A stretch of 64,000 bases of DNA from Macrosoma leucophasiata (lineage: Eukaryota; Arthropoda; Insecta; Lepidoptera; Hedylidae): contig JAWQUS010000010.1 in the NCBI GenBank assembly GCA_036365455.1, positions 13,648,501-13,712,500 of the forward strand. Reading direction: 5' to 3'. The notes beneath the pieces are model-generated. The model was not told where the DNA came from and made no database searches. It was given only the letters and a program-made list of their open reading frames with translations. Both the position numbers and the translations under genes were made by a program. Below, piece by piece: positions 22,262 to 36,000 of this stretch. How positions within the stretch are numbered: position 1 is the stretch's first letter; every line of letters begins with the position of its first letter.

Positions 22262-22627
22262 CTAAGCCTGGGTTGCACCACTTGCATCACTATATTTGTT
22301 AAAGTTAGAGTTATTGTAACATTTTAGGTCCTTCTCTAACTTAAATAAATCTGTTAAAGTAAAAGAATGATGTGAAATGTTAACAAATAAAAAAATAAAA
22401 TAAATAAAAACGCTTACACTCACAGCCCCACACTAGGTATAAACCTGTGTCGTGGGTGCCGTTGTACACACACAACACATACACAGACAAATCATCAGAA
22501 ACAAATATCTGTAGGCCATACATATATTTATCCCGGAGCGGGAATCGAACCCGCGACCCTTCGAATCAAACGGCCGTCTCACACCGCTGAACTAGTCGGG
22601 TCCCAAGGCCCGGCAACCCAGGCTTAG
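22262..22627. mobile_element. MITE with 15-bp inverted ends, SINE-interrupted
   Basis: Perfect ends 'ctaagcctgggttgc' (22262-22276) and 'gcaacccaggcttag' (22613-22627). The subterminal 'atatttgttaaagttagag' resembles the left end of the 27679 composite. A tRNA-derived SINE occupies about 22385-22605, accounting for most of its length. Confidence 0.7.
22385..22605 (-). repeat. tRNA-derived SINE nested in the MITE
   Basis: Same family as 20345-20605: tail 'ataaaataaataaa', body 'acactcacagccccacac', B box reversed as 'gggaatcgaacccgcgac'. Confidence 0.75.
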
Positions 22628-22844
22628 TAAAAGATATACTTACATCGCTTAACAAAGCTAAACAACCTAGGAGCCTACATTTGCCTTATTAAAACAACGG
22701 TCTTATCACCACCTAAAAACTTAGTGACTTTATGATAAGCCCCATTGCATAAAGTAAATACACTCGCTATCAATTTATAAACAACTTAATTCGTTTTTTT
22801 CATCTCCTGGTTTTATCATACAAGTGTTCACGGATTTTTTTACT

Positions 22845-23137
22845 GGTGGTAGAGTTCTAGTGTAGGGACTCGAGGGCGTAGACACCACCGCATTAGCTTA
22901 TTATTATATTATTAATATATCTGCCGCTAAATGGTAGTGTTCAGTACTATCGTGTTCCGATTAGATGGTAATGGCCCCGTGATAACTACCACAGAGACAT
23001 ACCTAACACCAAAGGTCTCAGGGATGGCAACGCATCTGCATTTTGACCTCTGGTTTTTGTGTAGAAGTCTATAGGCTGCAGTCATCATTTAACATCAATG
23101 TGAGCCGTATGCTAGTTTGCCACCGTTCTTACATAAA
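22845..23137 (+). repeat. R1 repeat
   Basis: 'tactggtggtagagttcta' to 'cttacataaaaaacaa', with a short ATTATT expansion near 22905. Confidence 0.8.
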
Positions 23138-23188
23138 AAACAATTCATCATCAAGCGTGATCATAGATACCTCCACCATACAACAGAG

Positions 23189-24481
23189 AATTGGGTTTTT
23201 GAAAAAAAAAATTTTGGCGATAAATAGAAAAATCGATTTTTTTTTGTTGTGAAGATCATTTCGATGTTATTAACATTATTTTTATTACTTACTAGCTGTG
23301 CCCGCAACTTCGTCCACGTGAGAAAAAATATGATTGTTCAGTATTTACCCGGATGAAGTCGTGGCCGCTACGCTAGTATAAAAGTAGCCTAAGTTACTCC
23401 TTATTACATCAGCTATCTGCCAGTGAAAGTCCTGTCAAAATTGGAGACACTCAAATTCTACTTATTTGTATGTAGGTATGTATGTATGTATGGTTGTATG
23501 GAGATAAAAGTAGCCAAAATAACTCCTAATATTACATCAGCTACCTACCCGTGGGAGTCCCGTCAAAGTTGGATACACTCCAATTCTACTTATTTGTATG
23601 TAGGTATTTATGTATGTATGGATATACGAAGATAAAAGTGACCTAAATTACTCCTTATTACATCAGCTACCTACCCGTGGAAGTTCCGTCAAAGTTGGAT
23701 ACACTCCAATTCTACTTATTTGTATGTAGGTATGTATGTATGTATGGATGTATGGAGATAAAAGTAGCCTAAGTTACTCCTTATCGCATCAGCTATCTGC
23801 CAGTGAAAGTCTGGTCAAAATCGGTCCAGCCGTTCCATAGATTAGCCTCGCCAAACAGGCAGACAGACAGACAGACAAAAATTGTAAAAAAATGTTGTTT
23901 TGGTATATGTACCGTGTATACACACATATGCGTTTAGTAAAAAGCGGTTATTTTAATATTACAAACAGACACTCCATTTTTATTTATTTGTATAGATATG
24001 TATAGATTAAACTTACTTACTTACTTACTCGAACTTAAGCAGAATTGAACCGAACATCATTTGTCAAAAAATTGGTTGTCATAAAAGGCTGATTGGTCTG
24101 TGTCATAAATATATCAACATCAGGAATATTATCAGACCTTGCCTTTATAAATCCTTTGTCACACATACCTACACGGAATCAACTAACAATTTTTTTAGCA
24201 ATTTCGATATTATTGTCAAGTCACATGTAGGTTATTGCCGTAAACGCTGTACTATTCTTGAACAGCTATAACATTATGACGTCACAATTAGGGGTAACCA
24301 ATCGTGGCGCGTTCATAGTCACGTGATTTTTATTTAAATTTTATCAACTTTTAATTGCTGATAATTAAATGAAAAAACTTTTTTTTTTCAGTTTTTCGCA
24401 TGACACATCAATATAATTTATAACGAAGTTTTATAAAACATAAAAAAAAACAATACATTTTTTAATTTCAAATTCCCAATT
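23189..24481 (+). mobile_element. THAP-bearing DNA element, copy 1 (1.29 kb, deleted)
   Basis: Shares left end 'aattgggttt', 'ggcgataaatagaaa', the THAP end 'FFCCEDHF' (about 23232-23262), a nested R3 Helitron-like element and the entire right arm (24007-24481) with copy 2 at 59360-61128. About 390 bp including the THAP start is deleted here. Ends are short imperfect inverted repeats ('aattggg...' and '...cccaatt'). Confidence 0.65.
23290..24006. repeat. R3 Helitron-like element nested in copy 1
   Basis: Begins 'actagctgtgcccgcaactt' and ends '...tttatttgtatagata'. Contains three tandem ~127-bp units beginning 'attctacttatttgtatgta' (23453, 23581, 23708) with internal 'gtatgtatgtatg' runs. 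No coding. Confidence 0.7.
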
Positions 24482-24626
24482 ATCCAGGTAGAGAGAAATC
24501 ATCATCATCACTCCAGCCGAATAACTTATACTACTGGACAAGGCCTTCCTCAGAGACGTCCATTAGAGTGATGTGCGTCATAAGGGGAGAATATGCCATA
24601 ATCGCCACACTTGGCAGGCGGATTGA

Positions 24627-25499
24627 CGATCGCCACGGAATAGATAAATAAGGATGGAAAGGCCTTTGCTACAATTTAGTATTAGAACCAGTGTCGCCGC
24701 TATTCTCCCACCGTGCAATTTCTTACACAAATGCAACACCATCCCGACAATCACTTACACATGAATCCTCAGGGCAGGGCAGCTATTCGTTTGCGTTAGT
24801 TTGCACACTAAGACAACGCCCGCAGACAGTAAGCACTCGCACGCACACAACAATATACTCACAAGGAGCTCGTACGTCAGTAGTCGAAGTGTAGCGGACG
24901 CATTACATGCGGTACATTGCAAGCGGAGACAGTAATAGCGTTAATTGAGCGAGTGCTTAACGAGCAATGTATTCGCTAGCACTAACATTTAAATAATGCA
25001 GTTTAACCACCATAAGGCAATGCAATAAATGTGAAGGAAAGATTTGACAAATCGGGCAGGACTTCGGTAGCTCAGTTGGAAGAGCGGCTGGACTAAATTC
25101 CCAGTGGCCGCGAGTTCGAGTCTCGCCTGAAGTCAAATTTTTCTTTCCATTTTTCTTTAAAACAAATGCAGTTTAAGTTCGAATATTCATATTCCTTTGT
25201 ATATTTTTTACAAATATTATAACAAGAAATGTTATTTGTGACTTACCGATAAGAAAATTGAAAGAAAGATATGCCTCCTCGCTTTATACTTGAGGTCTGA
25301 CATTTTATATTACATGTTAAAATTAGCACTACACGGTATTTTTACCAAGAGGTGTGTCGTTCGAAGCAGTCTATACGACACTACGAGCGGCGAACGAATG
25401 GTTCGGCCGAACTGTACTTGTTCATACATGTTGCGGCGTGCTTGCCACGCCCACATTACCATTCCATCTAATATATATTTATCTATTCCGTGGCGATCG
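24627..25499. mobile_element. Possible TIR element (873 bp) enclosing a tRNA-like sequence
   Basis: 24627-24650 and 25476-25499 are perfect 24-bp inverted copies ('cgatcgccacggaatagata' at the left). The interior is GC-richer than its surroundings and holds the tRNA-like sequence at 25061. No transposase. The pair could instead be two independent copies of one repeat. Confidence 0.45.
25061..25134 (+). tRNA. tRNA-like sequence, probably pseudogene or SINE head
   Basis: Acceptor 'acttcgg' pairs with 'ctgaagt', D arm GCTC/GAGC, T arm 'gcgag ttcgagt ctcgc' perfect, B box intact. The anticodon arm does not close normally: either a 9-nt loop on GCTGG/CCAGT, or a 7-nt loop 'ctaaatt' (anticodon AAA) on a stem with an A-C mismatch. 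Isotype therefore not assigned; no CCA expected. Confidence 0.5.
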
Positions 25500-27026
25500 C
25501 AGTGGCAGTAGTTTTATCGCGGGACGCTGCTATCCAACCTGCGTTATTGCAGTTACTACCGCGCTAATAAAATAGTTTGACCACCACTGGTCGGTTGACT
25601 TACAGTTACTGCACGGCTATAAAATTCTTTTCCACGAGACTTTTCCATCACGTCCCTAATCCATACAAAAAACTGTAAAAATCTTTACGGAGGTTTTACT
25701 CTATCTGAGGACGTCTTTCGGCTGAAATGATTAATCATGATCGAGGTAGATACTTCTTCCAGTCACTAATTAGCATCTAGTAAACGGTCATGCATTGTTG
25801 GAATGACCCATCCTGTATTTTCAATAAAGGAGTGTGACTGCGTTACCAAGAAAAAGTATGTCATCGTGCACTGACTGATAAATTTATTTTTCAGGCTGTA
25901 GTTCTTTCAGTGTGTTTATAAAATAATTATCTTAATTTGCAAGCAATTTCAGACATTCAATTCAACAGTCTTTATTATATAAGTATCTAATTCCTAAGCA
26001 TTTTATTACGATAACGCCATTCGTATTTGTAGCAGATACATTTGCTTTCAATTTCGTGGGAAATATCGAAAATTTGTATTTTTACAGCGGCACTACATTA
26101 TCACAGACAGCTTAGTTGATTTTTTTTTTATTGTTATCAGATAAATATTCAATCACTTCCATTAACAGTTTAACCAATATGTAATTTATTTTAACAAGGG
26201 ATTTCCCTATTCATTCAATATCAGTAACACAAAAATCATATATTCCACTTTTTTGATTTTTGCAATGTGGTAGTAAGCTACTATTGCTAGTGTTGGGGTA
26301 GCGGGAAATAAATGATATTGTTTTTCGAAATGTCAATGGTACATACCTATTCCCGGAGGTACAAGAGTTTGGAAATGTAGGTACCTACCCATTTGTAATG
26401 TAATTACTCACTCGCTATAATTAAATATGAAACCCAAAGATTAATAATATCTTACATGTATTTATTTATCATCCTTACGCGGATATATTATAATAGGTAG
26501 TCGATGATGGATAAAATATAGAGGTGTGTAGGAGTGGATATTAATGTATAATGTTATCATATGTTTACAAATGCCTAAAGCATAGCGTAACGAATTAATT
26601 TGTACCTCAATTATTTGTCTATATGACATGTTTATATATGTATAAGAAGATAAATTATCAGGTAATTTCCTTGCAAAGATTACAATCGATAGATTGGAAG
26701 GTAATAATCGTCATCACTTTAATCTAAGCATAAACTGATATGATAATGTCAATATTATACTTAGTATTCTTAACATTTTCAACAAAATTGACGTATTTGT
26801 GAAATATTTCAATACTTTAATTCTATTCGGTAGTGTTAATCATAAACAAATAGTTCGTAATAATTCTGTTATTTGTAATTGTGTTTTTGAAGAGCTTAAT
26901 AATTATTAAGTAAATTTGTAAAAGATAAAAGTTATTGCAATTTTATTGTGATACAAAGAACAAATGTTGTTTCATCGATCTCTGACAATAATTATATTAT
27001 TATGATATGGTCACAAAAAAAATAAA
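25500..27026. other. Upstream region of the cadherin gene
   Basis: Very AT-rich, no ORF or repeat recognised. Presumably contains promoter and 5' UTR. I cannot point to a TATA box or initiator with confidence among many AT-rich matches. Confidence 0.4.
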
Positions 27027-27093
27027 ATGGGTCTTGGAAGTTTCGGCTTGTTTTTATTGATTGGAATTGGATTAACTCAGCACAAAAGTCATG
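27027..27093 (+). CDS. Cadherin gene exon 1, signal peptide
   Basis: 'aaaATGG' start context and 'MGLGSFGLFLLIGIGLTQ', a hydrophobic core of about 11 residues. GTAAGT donor in phase 1. Joins exon 2 as 'SHGCQIEG', with cleavage plausible near that Gly/Cys. Confidence 0.75.
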
Positions 27094-30000
27094 GTAAGTA
27101 TTTCAAGGTTACTGAGATACATAACAGTTTTTTTTATAGGTATTATTAAATTAGGTTCTTAGATATAACAAGAAAGACTTTTCTTACAACCTTTAGGTTG
27201 ACTGTAAGAGAATGCCTTGTGGCATTGAGTCCTATGCATATAAATGTAAATAAATAAATATAAAAGGATTCGTCAAACATGAAAAGGTATGAAACTACTT
27301 ATAACTTTATCTTCGTTTCATATCATTTGCAATAATAATTTACAATCGTGATGACGATGAATTGATATGTCAACTAATAATTAACAAATGACAAATTCTA
27401 GATACATATGAATCCAGTAAATGATAATAATCTATTAATCTATCTATGCTTCTTTTTTATTATTAGGGAGTGCATCTCTACATTACATATTCTCTGCTAA
27501 TACTGTAACAGCGCACCTGTTCAGATTTAAATAGATGCATACCTATTAGGATAGGATCCCACTGCAGAATAATTTAGTTCATGCAGATATACTGCAAACC
27601 TATTTTTTAATATAGCAAATTTATAATCTAGAGAAGAATATATTATTATATCCACTAGGTTGCCTCAGGTCGCCTATCGTAAGGTTCGGTTGCACTGAAA
27701 TATTTGTTGAAGTTACAGTTATTGTCAAAAATGTAACAATAACAGTAACACTGTTTGTTTTTAATTTAAAATGGCATCGCTATTACGCATATTGCCAGTG
27801 TCAAGTGAAACGATATTTCGTATTCGTATAAAAGCAGCGTTGAAGTTAGAATCAGTCAGTCAGTTAATTATTTGTAATGTCAGTCAAGTGAGTCACAGTC
27901 AGTAATTCGAGTGAAACGATGGCTACTTTGCCAGAACACTTACAATGAAGTTTTGGAGGCAACCTAAAAGGCCGTGTTTTCGCACTATTATTCTATTTCA
28001 CAATACACGGGCACTGTAATAAACCTATATCAGAAAGAAAGAAAGAAAGAAAGTAAACATTTATTTGGACAGCACAGAGACATGACGATACAAATTGCCA
28101 GACGATTGGTACACAGCTACCTACAATTAAACAAAAAGCAAAAACAATAACAAGAAAAAAAAAAAAAAGAGATTAAGTCTCACGGCTGGTCCAAATGGGA
28201 ACCCAGATCAGCTTCATGTCAAGTCGATAACATCAATCGACTTGACGCTGATTTTCATCTGGGACCCTGGTGTTTCACGGATGTCAAGCAGATCAAACAA
28301 ATTAAATTAATAATGGTTAACAATATATACTTACATATTTTATCAGGAAAAATAATATAGCGTATTTACGATAATTATACATGTATTCTTATTATACCAT
28401 ACATAAAAATAAATGTTTACAATGAATATTTTTTACATATATCAAACAAATTTATATAGGTTTAAAAACTTTTTGCCATTCACAACAAAAAAGTTCCTGG
28501 TTCAAGCCCTTTTTCTGCCCGTTATTGACTATGCAGACGCTTGCTATCCCGACATATCTCAGGTACACCTGAACAAATTGGATCGCTTTCTCAATAATTG
28601 CATCCGTTCCATTTTTGGTGTGCGCAAATTCGATCACATTTCTTCCTATCGCTCTAAGCTAAAATGGCTTCCTATCCGTCAGAGAAGATCCGTCAGGATA
28701 CTTTCTGCACTTTTCAATGTTCTTAATGATCCATGTTCTCCTAATTATCTTATCTCTTATTTTCAAATTCTGGGCAACTCACTTAATCTCAACCTTCGTT
28801 CTTCGAAAAATCACCCTTCGGAATTATCCTACATTTCCCTCGTCATAACGCCTGCTTTCTTTCTGAGTCCTACATTGTTTCGGCAATAAAACTTTGGAAT
28901 TCGCTTCGCGTGACTATCAGGAAATCAACCTGTAAGTACTCATTTCAGCGGAAAATTCGGGAACATTATTTTAATTTGGTAAATTAGAAGCTGACATCGC
29001 AAGTCTGACATTAATTGAGATATTTTTAATATAATTTTATGTATTTATCATATCTATTTAGCCATATGTTTATATATTCATAATATTTAAATATGTACAT
29101 ATGTAGGTATTTACGCATATATTTGTTATATATTCGTCATTTTGTTTTTAAGAATGTATTTGTTTTTATTTTACCATTTTCAAATATTTGTACCAATGCT
29201 GCATCTACTTTCGTTGTTATCTTAACTACTACTAAGGTTGACTGGTAGAAAATGCCTAGTGGCGTTAAATCCGCCTTATGTTTAATTTTTGTGCATAAAA
29301 GATTAAATAAATAAATTAAAAACATGCCACCAACTTTATTTATTACCTATAACTCAAAAATACACCGAGATAACCGAGAAATTAAAATAAGATAAGAGCA
29401 CCACACGCCTCTTTCAAGGTTCCCGCCAAACCTCCGTAACACTGATTTTAACAGATACTGCAGAATGCCTCTTTAGAATGTCAAAAATACGCTAGTGCAA
29501 CACTAACATATTTTTGGCATTGTTAAAGTTACCAGGCTTGACGGATTCCCTGATCATCTGACAGATAATTGTGAGGTTAAATTCAACATTAACCAGAGTA
29601 TCTCGGCCAGTTACGGTTAAAGTTATCACGTTATTTATCAAATTTCAAATGGTACCATTTTTTTTTAACTTAACCGTTATTTAAAAAAAATTGTTAATGT
29701 TAAAGTAATATGATGCAACGCAGCCTACGACTTCTCCATCACCAGTCCATGCTTGCTTGAAATAATTTTACAGGATGTCAAATTGAGGGTGTGTTCAACT
29801 GGCTGGTACCGACACAGGAGGAAATCTTAGACACACAGAGAGGAGTTTTCTTTAGTCGGAATACATCAAACATTTTAGGTTTGATAATTTTCTTATTTCT
29901 TGTCATTTCATTGTATTATATGATTTCTTTTTACTTATGTCTAAAATCCTTTAGAATCAAGACGGACTATGTAGATGAGTACTGACTAGTAGAGTTGTTT

Positions 30001-33000
30001 TACGAGTAGGTTTACGTGAAGTCTATCTTCCAGTTACGAGTGAATGAAAACGTTGTGATATAGATATTTACCATCAAAGTGAAATGTATTTGTTCGCCAC
30101 TTCCTGACAAAACAATTTCAATTCAAAACACAAAGGTTTTCTTCCGGAATTTGCAAATATTCCATATAGACTGAGAGCCCATCGACCGGTGAAGTCAGAT
30201 GCGGCAGAATCGAGACGAGTTAGTAAGTAACAAGAACACACATCTTTAAAAAACAAAGATGCATGTCAGTAATAGGCCTGGCTTAAAAACTGTTAAGTAA
30301 TGAATAGCGAGTATATGCGTGAATGCGTGAATTCAACGTCTTTTGGCAGATCTGTTACCTAAATGTCATCCGTATTTCAGGTATAAATTCGGTCACAATA
30401 ACAGCAGGTCTGAATGGAGGACCTTACATTGCTGTGTCGCTTGCAAACTCTCAGCTAAATATCACCACGACTGGTGCCTTCGAACAATACGAAGAAAATG
30501 AGACCGCCCAACAAATAGGAGTTACTGTTATTTTGAATTGCCTTGGTGGCAGCACTGTCAATTTTGTAAGTATACAACATTTCTTTATCATTTCTATACG
30601 AGAGAGAAGAAAGAAAGCAGACTATTACTGCAACGCGCTACGCGGTGGCACGACCCCCGCGTAGCGTCTTTAGTGCTTTTGGGGTCTTTTCCGTATTACG
30701 GCAATTTCCCAGTGTCACCCTCGGAGTTCGTTAATGTGCCCAGAGATGTCAATAAGCTCGCCACCTATGACATAGAACAAAACGTAACTGGCGGATGGCG
30801 TTGATGTTTGCATGTACTCGTATGTTCCAGTGCATATTTTGTCATTTACCTTCCCCTTTCGGGAATACGTCATTTTTAATACGTCGAAGTTACGTTATTT
30901 TACGCAGTGTACGTTATTAGGTTACGTTACGTACGTAGAAACGTTATTTTACATTGTGAGTAAAGTGATGGGACAATAGCCTGCATTGGTGCATTTACTA
31001 TAATGTTACCACAGTATAAGTACATACAGTAGTTTATCGCCTTTGAAGTTTTGCAATATGCCGCCTTCACCCATAAAAACGCAAAATCATTAAGGTTGTC
31101 ACGTTTTTGGTTTTTATTGACGTTGCTTGTAACGCGTCAGTATACGTTGAACATATATAAAAATCCTAAAAACATGACGCCTGTAATCCCCTAATGGGTA
31201 AGGAGAGGTAAATCGGATTCATGCATACATCCTCGATTCGCCGGTCAAGTTTTGGCCCATGCAACAGGCGGCGAGCCTGTTGACCAGACAAACCAGAAAA
31301 TAGAAAAATCTATCATACTATAAATATCTCAACCTATTAACAATTTACCAGTTTATCATCAATCTACCAGTATTCCAGTTGGGCGGTCTATCAGTACGCC
31401 AGAATTCTAACAATAATAATGTACCGATCCTAATATTCATCCACACCTTTTAACTCCGTCCAATATAATTCGAATATCAAATACATACAAACAAAAAAAA
31501 TTTTTAGAGTTTTCTTTAAAGATTTTTTCGTTTTGTGAAGTAAGTATTGTACATAAAGTGTAAAATATAACAGACATTATTATTAAATGAAAATTAGAAT
31601 AAAATATTAACAGTAAAGTTGACATCAAATTTTTCAATATCATCTTTCCAAAAACTTGTAAAATAAATTTTAAATCTCGCACCTCTTATCGCTAAGTCCC
31701 AAGTAGATGACAGTTTTTGTATGGGCTACTTGGTACCGCCCCCTCCGTCCCTCGCGTCGCACGCCCCGCACGATTGCTCTGACATTACACGTTCGTTGGA
31801 TGACTGTAGGTAATTAACACGTTCGTTTTCTTTAGACTGTGATGTTACTATCATTATTCGAATAATTTGACCGCCATTGTGCGGTTGACTGACTGAAATA
31901 GCGGAAAAATACGCCTCCACTAACGCGATATATAGCATGGACGCATACATGTGTTAAATGGAAAATAAGTTATTTGGAACTAATTAGAATTTTACTTTCA
32001 GATTGTGCAAGTAAATATAAAGGATACTAACAACAACGCTCCACAATTCAGGCCAAGGGACAATTATGAATTTACAATCGCACCACCTGTGCCGCCTGGG
32101 TTCCGTGTCACTGATTGTATAAACGATATTATGGTTAGAGATATAGATCTTACCACTAGCGCAATTATATTCAATATCGAGCCAAACGATTATTTTGAAA
32201 TAGAGTATGAAGACTCGACTACATCTAAAGAGTTTAATGCTATTTTGAGAACTACAACTTTTATTAGAAATATACCAGAACCTATTACGCTTTGGATAAC
32301 CGCTACAGTAAGTATTGTATAAATGTTATGATACTTCAGCGATTTTGATTCTTAAATCAATTGACGTAGTAACATAATTAATATATTTAATTATAATCTT
32401 CCCGTTAGCTATCATAACAAACGAAAAATATTATTATTATATTCATTCCAAAATCAGAACTTTTAAGTTCGCTGCATAACTATTTCTACTAGTTATAAAA
32501 ACATACGTAAAAAAAGTAGGTAAATTAAAACTGCATATTATTTTCTTTCTTGAATATGAAATTATGCAGGATGTCGATGACACTGGTGATCCGCCTCTTA
32601 CAACCAATGCAACGTTGCGAATATCTGGCGATACCCAATTCGCACTTCCAGATGATTTAATATTTTCCCGAACATTCTATTTCGCACAATACACTACAGA
32701 TAACGCAGTGGAATTGCAAGAAAATATATATTTGGTACAAGGATATCACGAGGAAGTTCAATTCAATCTAACAGGAGGTATGTGCAACACAGATTATTAA
32801 ATATTTACAAAAAAAATGTCAACAGGGTCGCCACCTGTTACATGGGCCAAAACGTAACTGGCGAATCGTGGGTGTTTGCATGTATGCTTGAATGCATGCA
32901 TTTACCTCTGCCTACCCCTTCGGGGATTACAGGCGTGAAGTTACGTTTTTTTTTTTTTTTTACAAAAAAAAATGTGTGATATTCTAAACTGCATGTAAAA

Positions 33001-36000
33001 TATGATATACTTAACTAGAATAAATTTCAAATTACCTACTCTACTTTTATTGCCATATTTATGTAGGTACTTCTTATTTCATAATATTCTAGTACATTTT
33101 ACATGTTAGAATAACCAAGGAACCTATAATAATATAATAATAATGGCAACCTATTATACGTCCCACTGCTGGGCACGAGTCTCTCCCCTTTTTGGGGGGT
33201 AGGCCTGGACCTTACTCCACCACGCTGCTCCAATGCGGATTGGTGGAGGTGGGTGGGTTAGTGGCCAACCCACTGTCGGATGTTTTCAAACCGCCCATAA
33301 GGCCTCCGACAAGGTTTAACGACTGCTATCCATCGATAGCAACCGGGACCGACGGCTCAACGTGCCCTCCGAAGCACGGAAACGCGCATTTAATTTGCCA
33401 CTAGCGGTCATCCATCACACTACCCGACCGCGCCCGTAGTGCTTAACCGAGCAGATCGCTTACGATCTACACCAGCCGCTGGGCTATGCGCGCAAGGAAC
33501 CTATGACGTACCTAAAATGATAAACATAAAATACGATAGGTCAAGTACAATTAATTAATTTTAACTAACCACCTTGTTACAGAATATGCCCTTTATTTTG
33601 AACTGGTAAGGAATGTGAATCAAGTATCAATTCGTGTTGCATCGCCTGTACCTACCGAAGTGTTTAGAGAGAGGGAAATATACCTAGCGGTGAGGGCCGA
33701 CAGGGAATTTATAAGTGGCACTTCTGCTACTGTAATATTGCAACTCCCTGAAGGTAAGGATTTCATTTCGTATCCCCAATTCTAGAAATATGTTCCGCGA
33801 AATCGAAATTCATGCTTGTAGAACGTAGGTAGATGTACGCTTTTACGATATAAAATATATATAAACTAATAGTGTTCGTTCAATGCTTTATTTACAGAAG
33901 AAAATTTGGAATTCGAGCAGGCGCTTTATGAGGGATTAATTGTGTATAATACACTACAACTATCACAATTAGTATTAAGCCAAGGATATGGCAATGAACC
34001 TCTTTCCATCAGTATTGTAAACGGTGAGTGAAATAAATATTGAATGAGTTAAAACTATTTTGTAACTATTTTAGTCCTAATATCCCATTTTCATCGCTTG
34101 TTCTCATTCCGGTAGGAATAAACTGTTAAATGGTAACTAGAAGTAGGTCTCCAAGAAACGTAAATACTTCTGAAAATGTATTTTCGTGTATAAAAATAAC
34201 TATGACTGAATATAAAACAAAAACATCTATCTCATTTTTTATTTTTAGAACACTCTTCGTTTTTCACGGCCAGTGTGCAAGACAGTGTGATAACACTGAC
34301 AATGGTGCCTCTAACTACAGCTATAATTGAAGAAAACAACGCTATAAATCTGAAAGTAATTGCTTCTACCAGCAATAGTGCAGCTTTTACTATAGTTGCT
34401 TTAGATATAATTAAAGACGATCATGTGACACCCGTGTTTGATCAAGTCTTATACAATGGAACGTATGATCCAATTATTGGGTTGGAGGTCGCCCAAATAA
34501 TAATGATACAAGGTTATGATGACACTGTTAGAGTTTTCTTAAGTGGAGGTAAGGTTGACTTTTACTTATGTACGTGTTTCTTTCCTTGGATAAGAAATAT
34601 GCTTCTTGTCTTTTTCTATATAAACATGTTTTCTATATATGTTACAAATAAGTCACATATATTTTTTACGAGTCAGTTAAGAAAATTGCCTCCGCAAAGA
34701 TTAAATTACGTCTGATATACATTTTGATAAGTCAGCTGGATAAAACGGCTTGGTGTAGCAAGTACCTCTTTCGTGAATTTTGGTGTATTGTTTTTTAAGT
34801 GATCTGTCACTTTAAATTAACAACGTATATTTCCAGAATATTCCACATACTTCAATATCGTTCAAGATGGAACTACGTTCAGTTTAAATACCCCAGGTTT
34901 ACCGCAGCAAATTCTTAGTGAACAGCATTTACTTCTTACAATACAAGCCACAAAACCAAGGACTGTGGGAGCAACTGCTGTGATACACATTGCATTACCT
35001 GCAGGTAAAAATAATGCACTAAATCATATTAAAATTAAATATAATTAAAATTAACATATGATTCCTGTGAATGATGAAAGACAAAATGTTTGTGATTTAT
35101 CTCATGATCATTATCAGAATTGATTAATGAGACAAAAATAATTACACAATCATTTCAAACGTAGTTAATTAGTATTATTATAGCACAAAAAATAGAATTA
35201 TAAAGGACGAAAACCACATGAATAAAAATGTTAAAAGGTTAGTATTGATAGATAATAGCACAACATTATTTATCTATATAAGTATAAATATTTTATAAGG
35301 TATCAACGGGTAAGTATTATTTTATTTTCACATTAAAGTTACAATGTTTTCTCAACACTGCAAAGATAATCTTACTTTTATATTTTTCGTTTATCTACCT
35401 TTACCAATCTCTATACTTTTCTTGAATGTCCGTATTTCAGCCAGAGAATTAAGTTTCGAAGCTATTACTTACAGTGGCACTTTAGAAAGTAATGTTTTAA
35501 GCCTTGAAAATATAGTCCTGACCGTGGGATATGACGATAATGTGATATTTGAGCTAACCGGCGGTAAGTTTGTTTTATAGCAGTGTAACATATCAACGTT
35601 TTTGCTTGCTTCAGTGTAACAGGAGTCGCTATAACATTACGCAATATATTTTTCTAAGTGTTTTTCTTTATGTTTTAGATTACGCAAATAGTTTCATTGT
35701 TTCGCATGTTAACAATGTAGTCTCCATTAATCTACTTTCGCAGTTGCCCGAGAATTCGATTCTAGAAAACTCTCACATTGCATTAATTCTTAGGGCTACT
35801 GGGTCGAACGCAGTACCAGCCACAGTTCCAATTTTTATTGAGATAATAAAAGATGATTTAAATACGCCTTTATTCGATAAATCTATTTATAACGGAACTT
35901 ATGATCAAGAGAGTGGATTAAATGTGGAAAATATTAGTATCACACAAGGATACGATGACACAGTGAATGTAACTTTAGAAGGAGGTATGTTACCCGCTTT

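Larger units (their letters stand above)
27679..29720. mobile_element. Composite R5 element split by a retrotransposon
   Basis: R5 blocks lie at 27770-28028 and 29323-29425, colinear with 12115-12500. Outer ends ('tcgtaaggttcggttgcact' left; '...gatgcaacgcagcctacga' right) are roughly inverted, as in a MITE. The middle (28029-29322) is LINE-derived. In cadherin intron 1. Confidence 0.55.

Noticed and set aside
24691..24894. 67-codon ORF in a GC-richer block
   Set aside because: Low-complexity Ser/Thr-rich frame inside the putative TIR element; no domain seen.
29879..29985. Hydrophobic in-frame extension after cadherin exon 2 resembling a transmembrane segment
   Set aside because: It follows a GT donor that joins exon 3 in phase, and the hydrophobicity comes from a T-rich intron. 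A short alternative isoform cannot be excluded but has no support.
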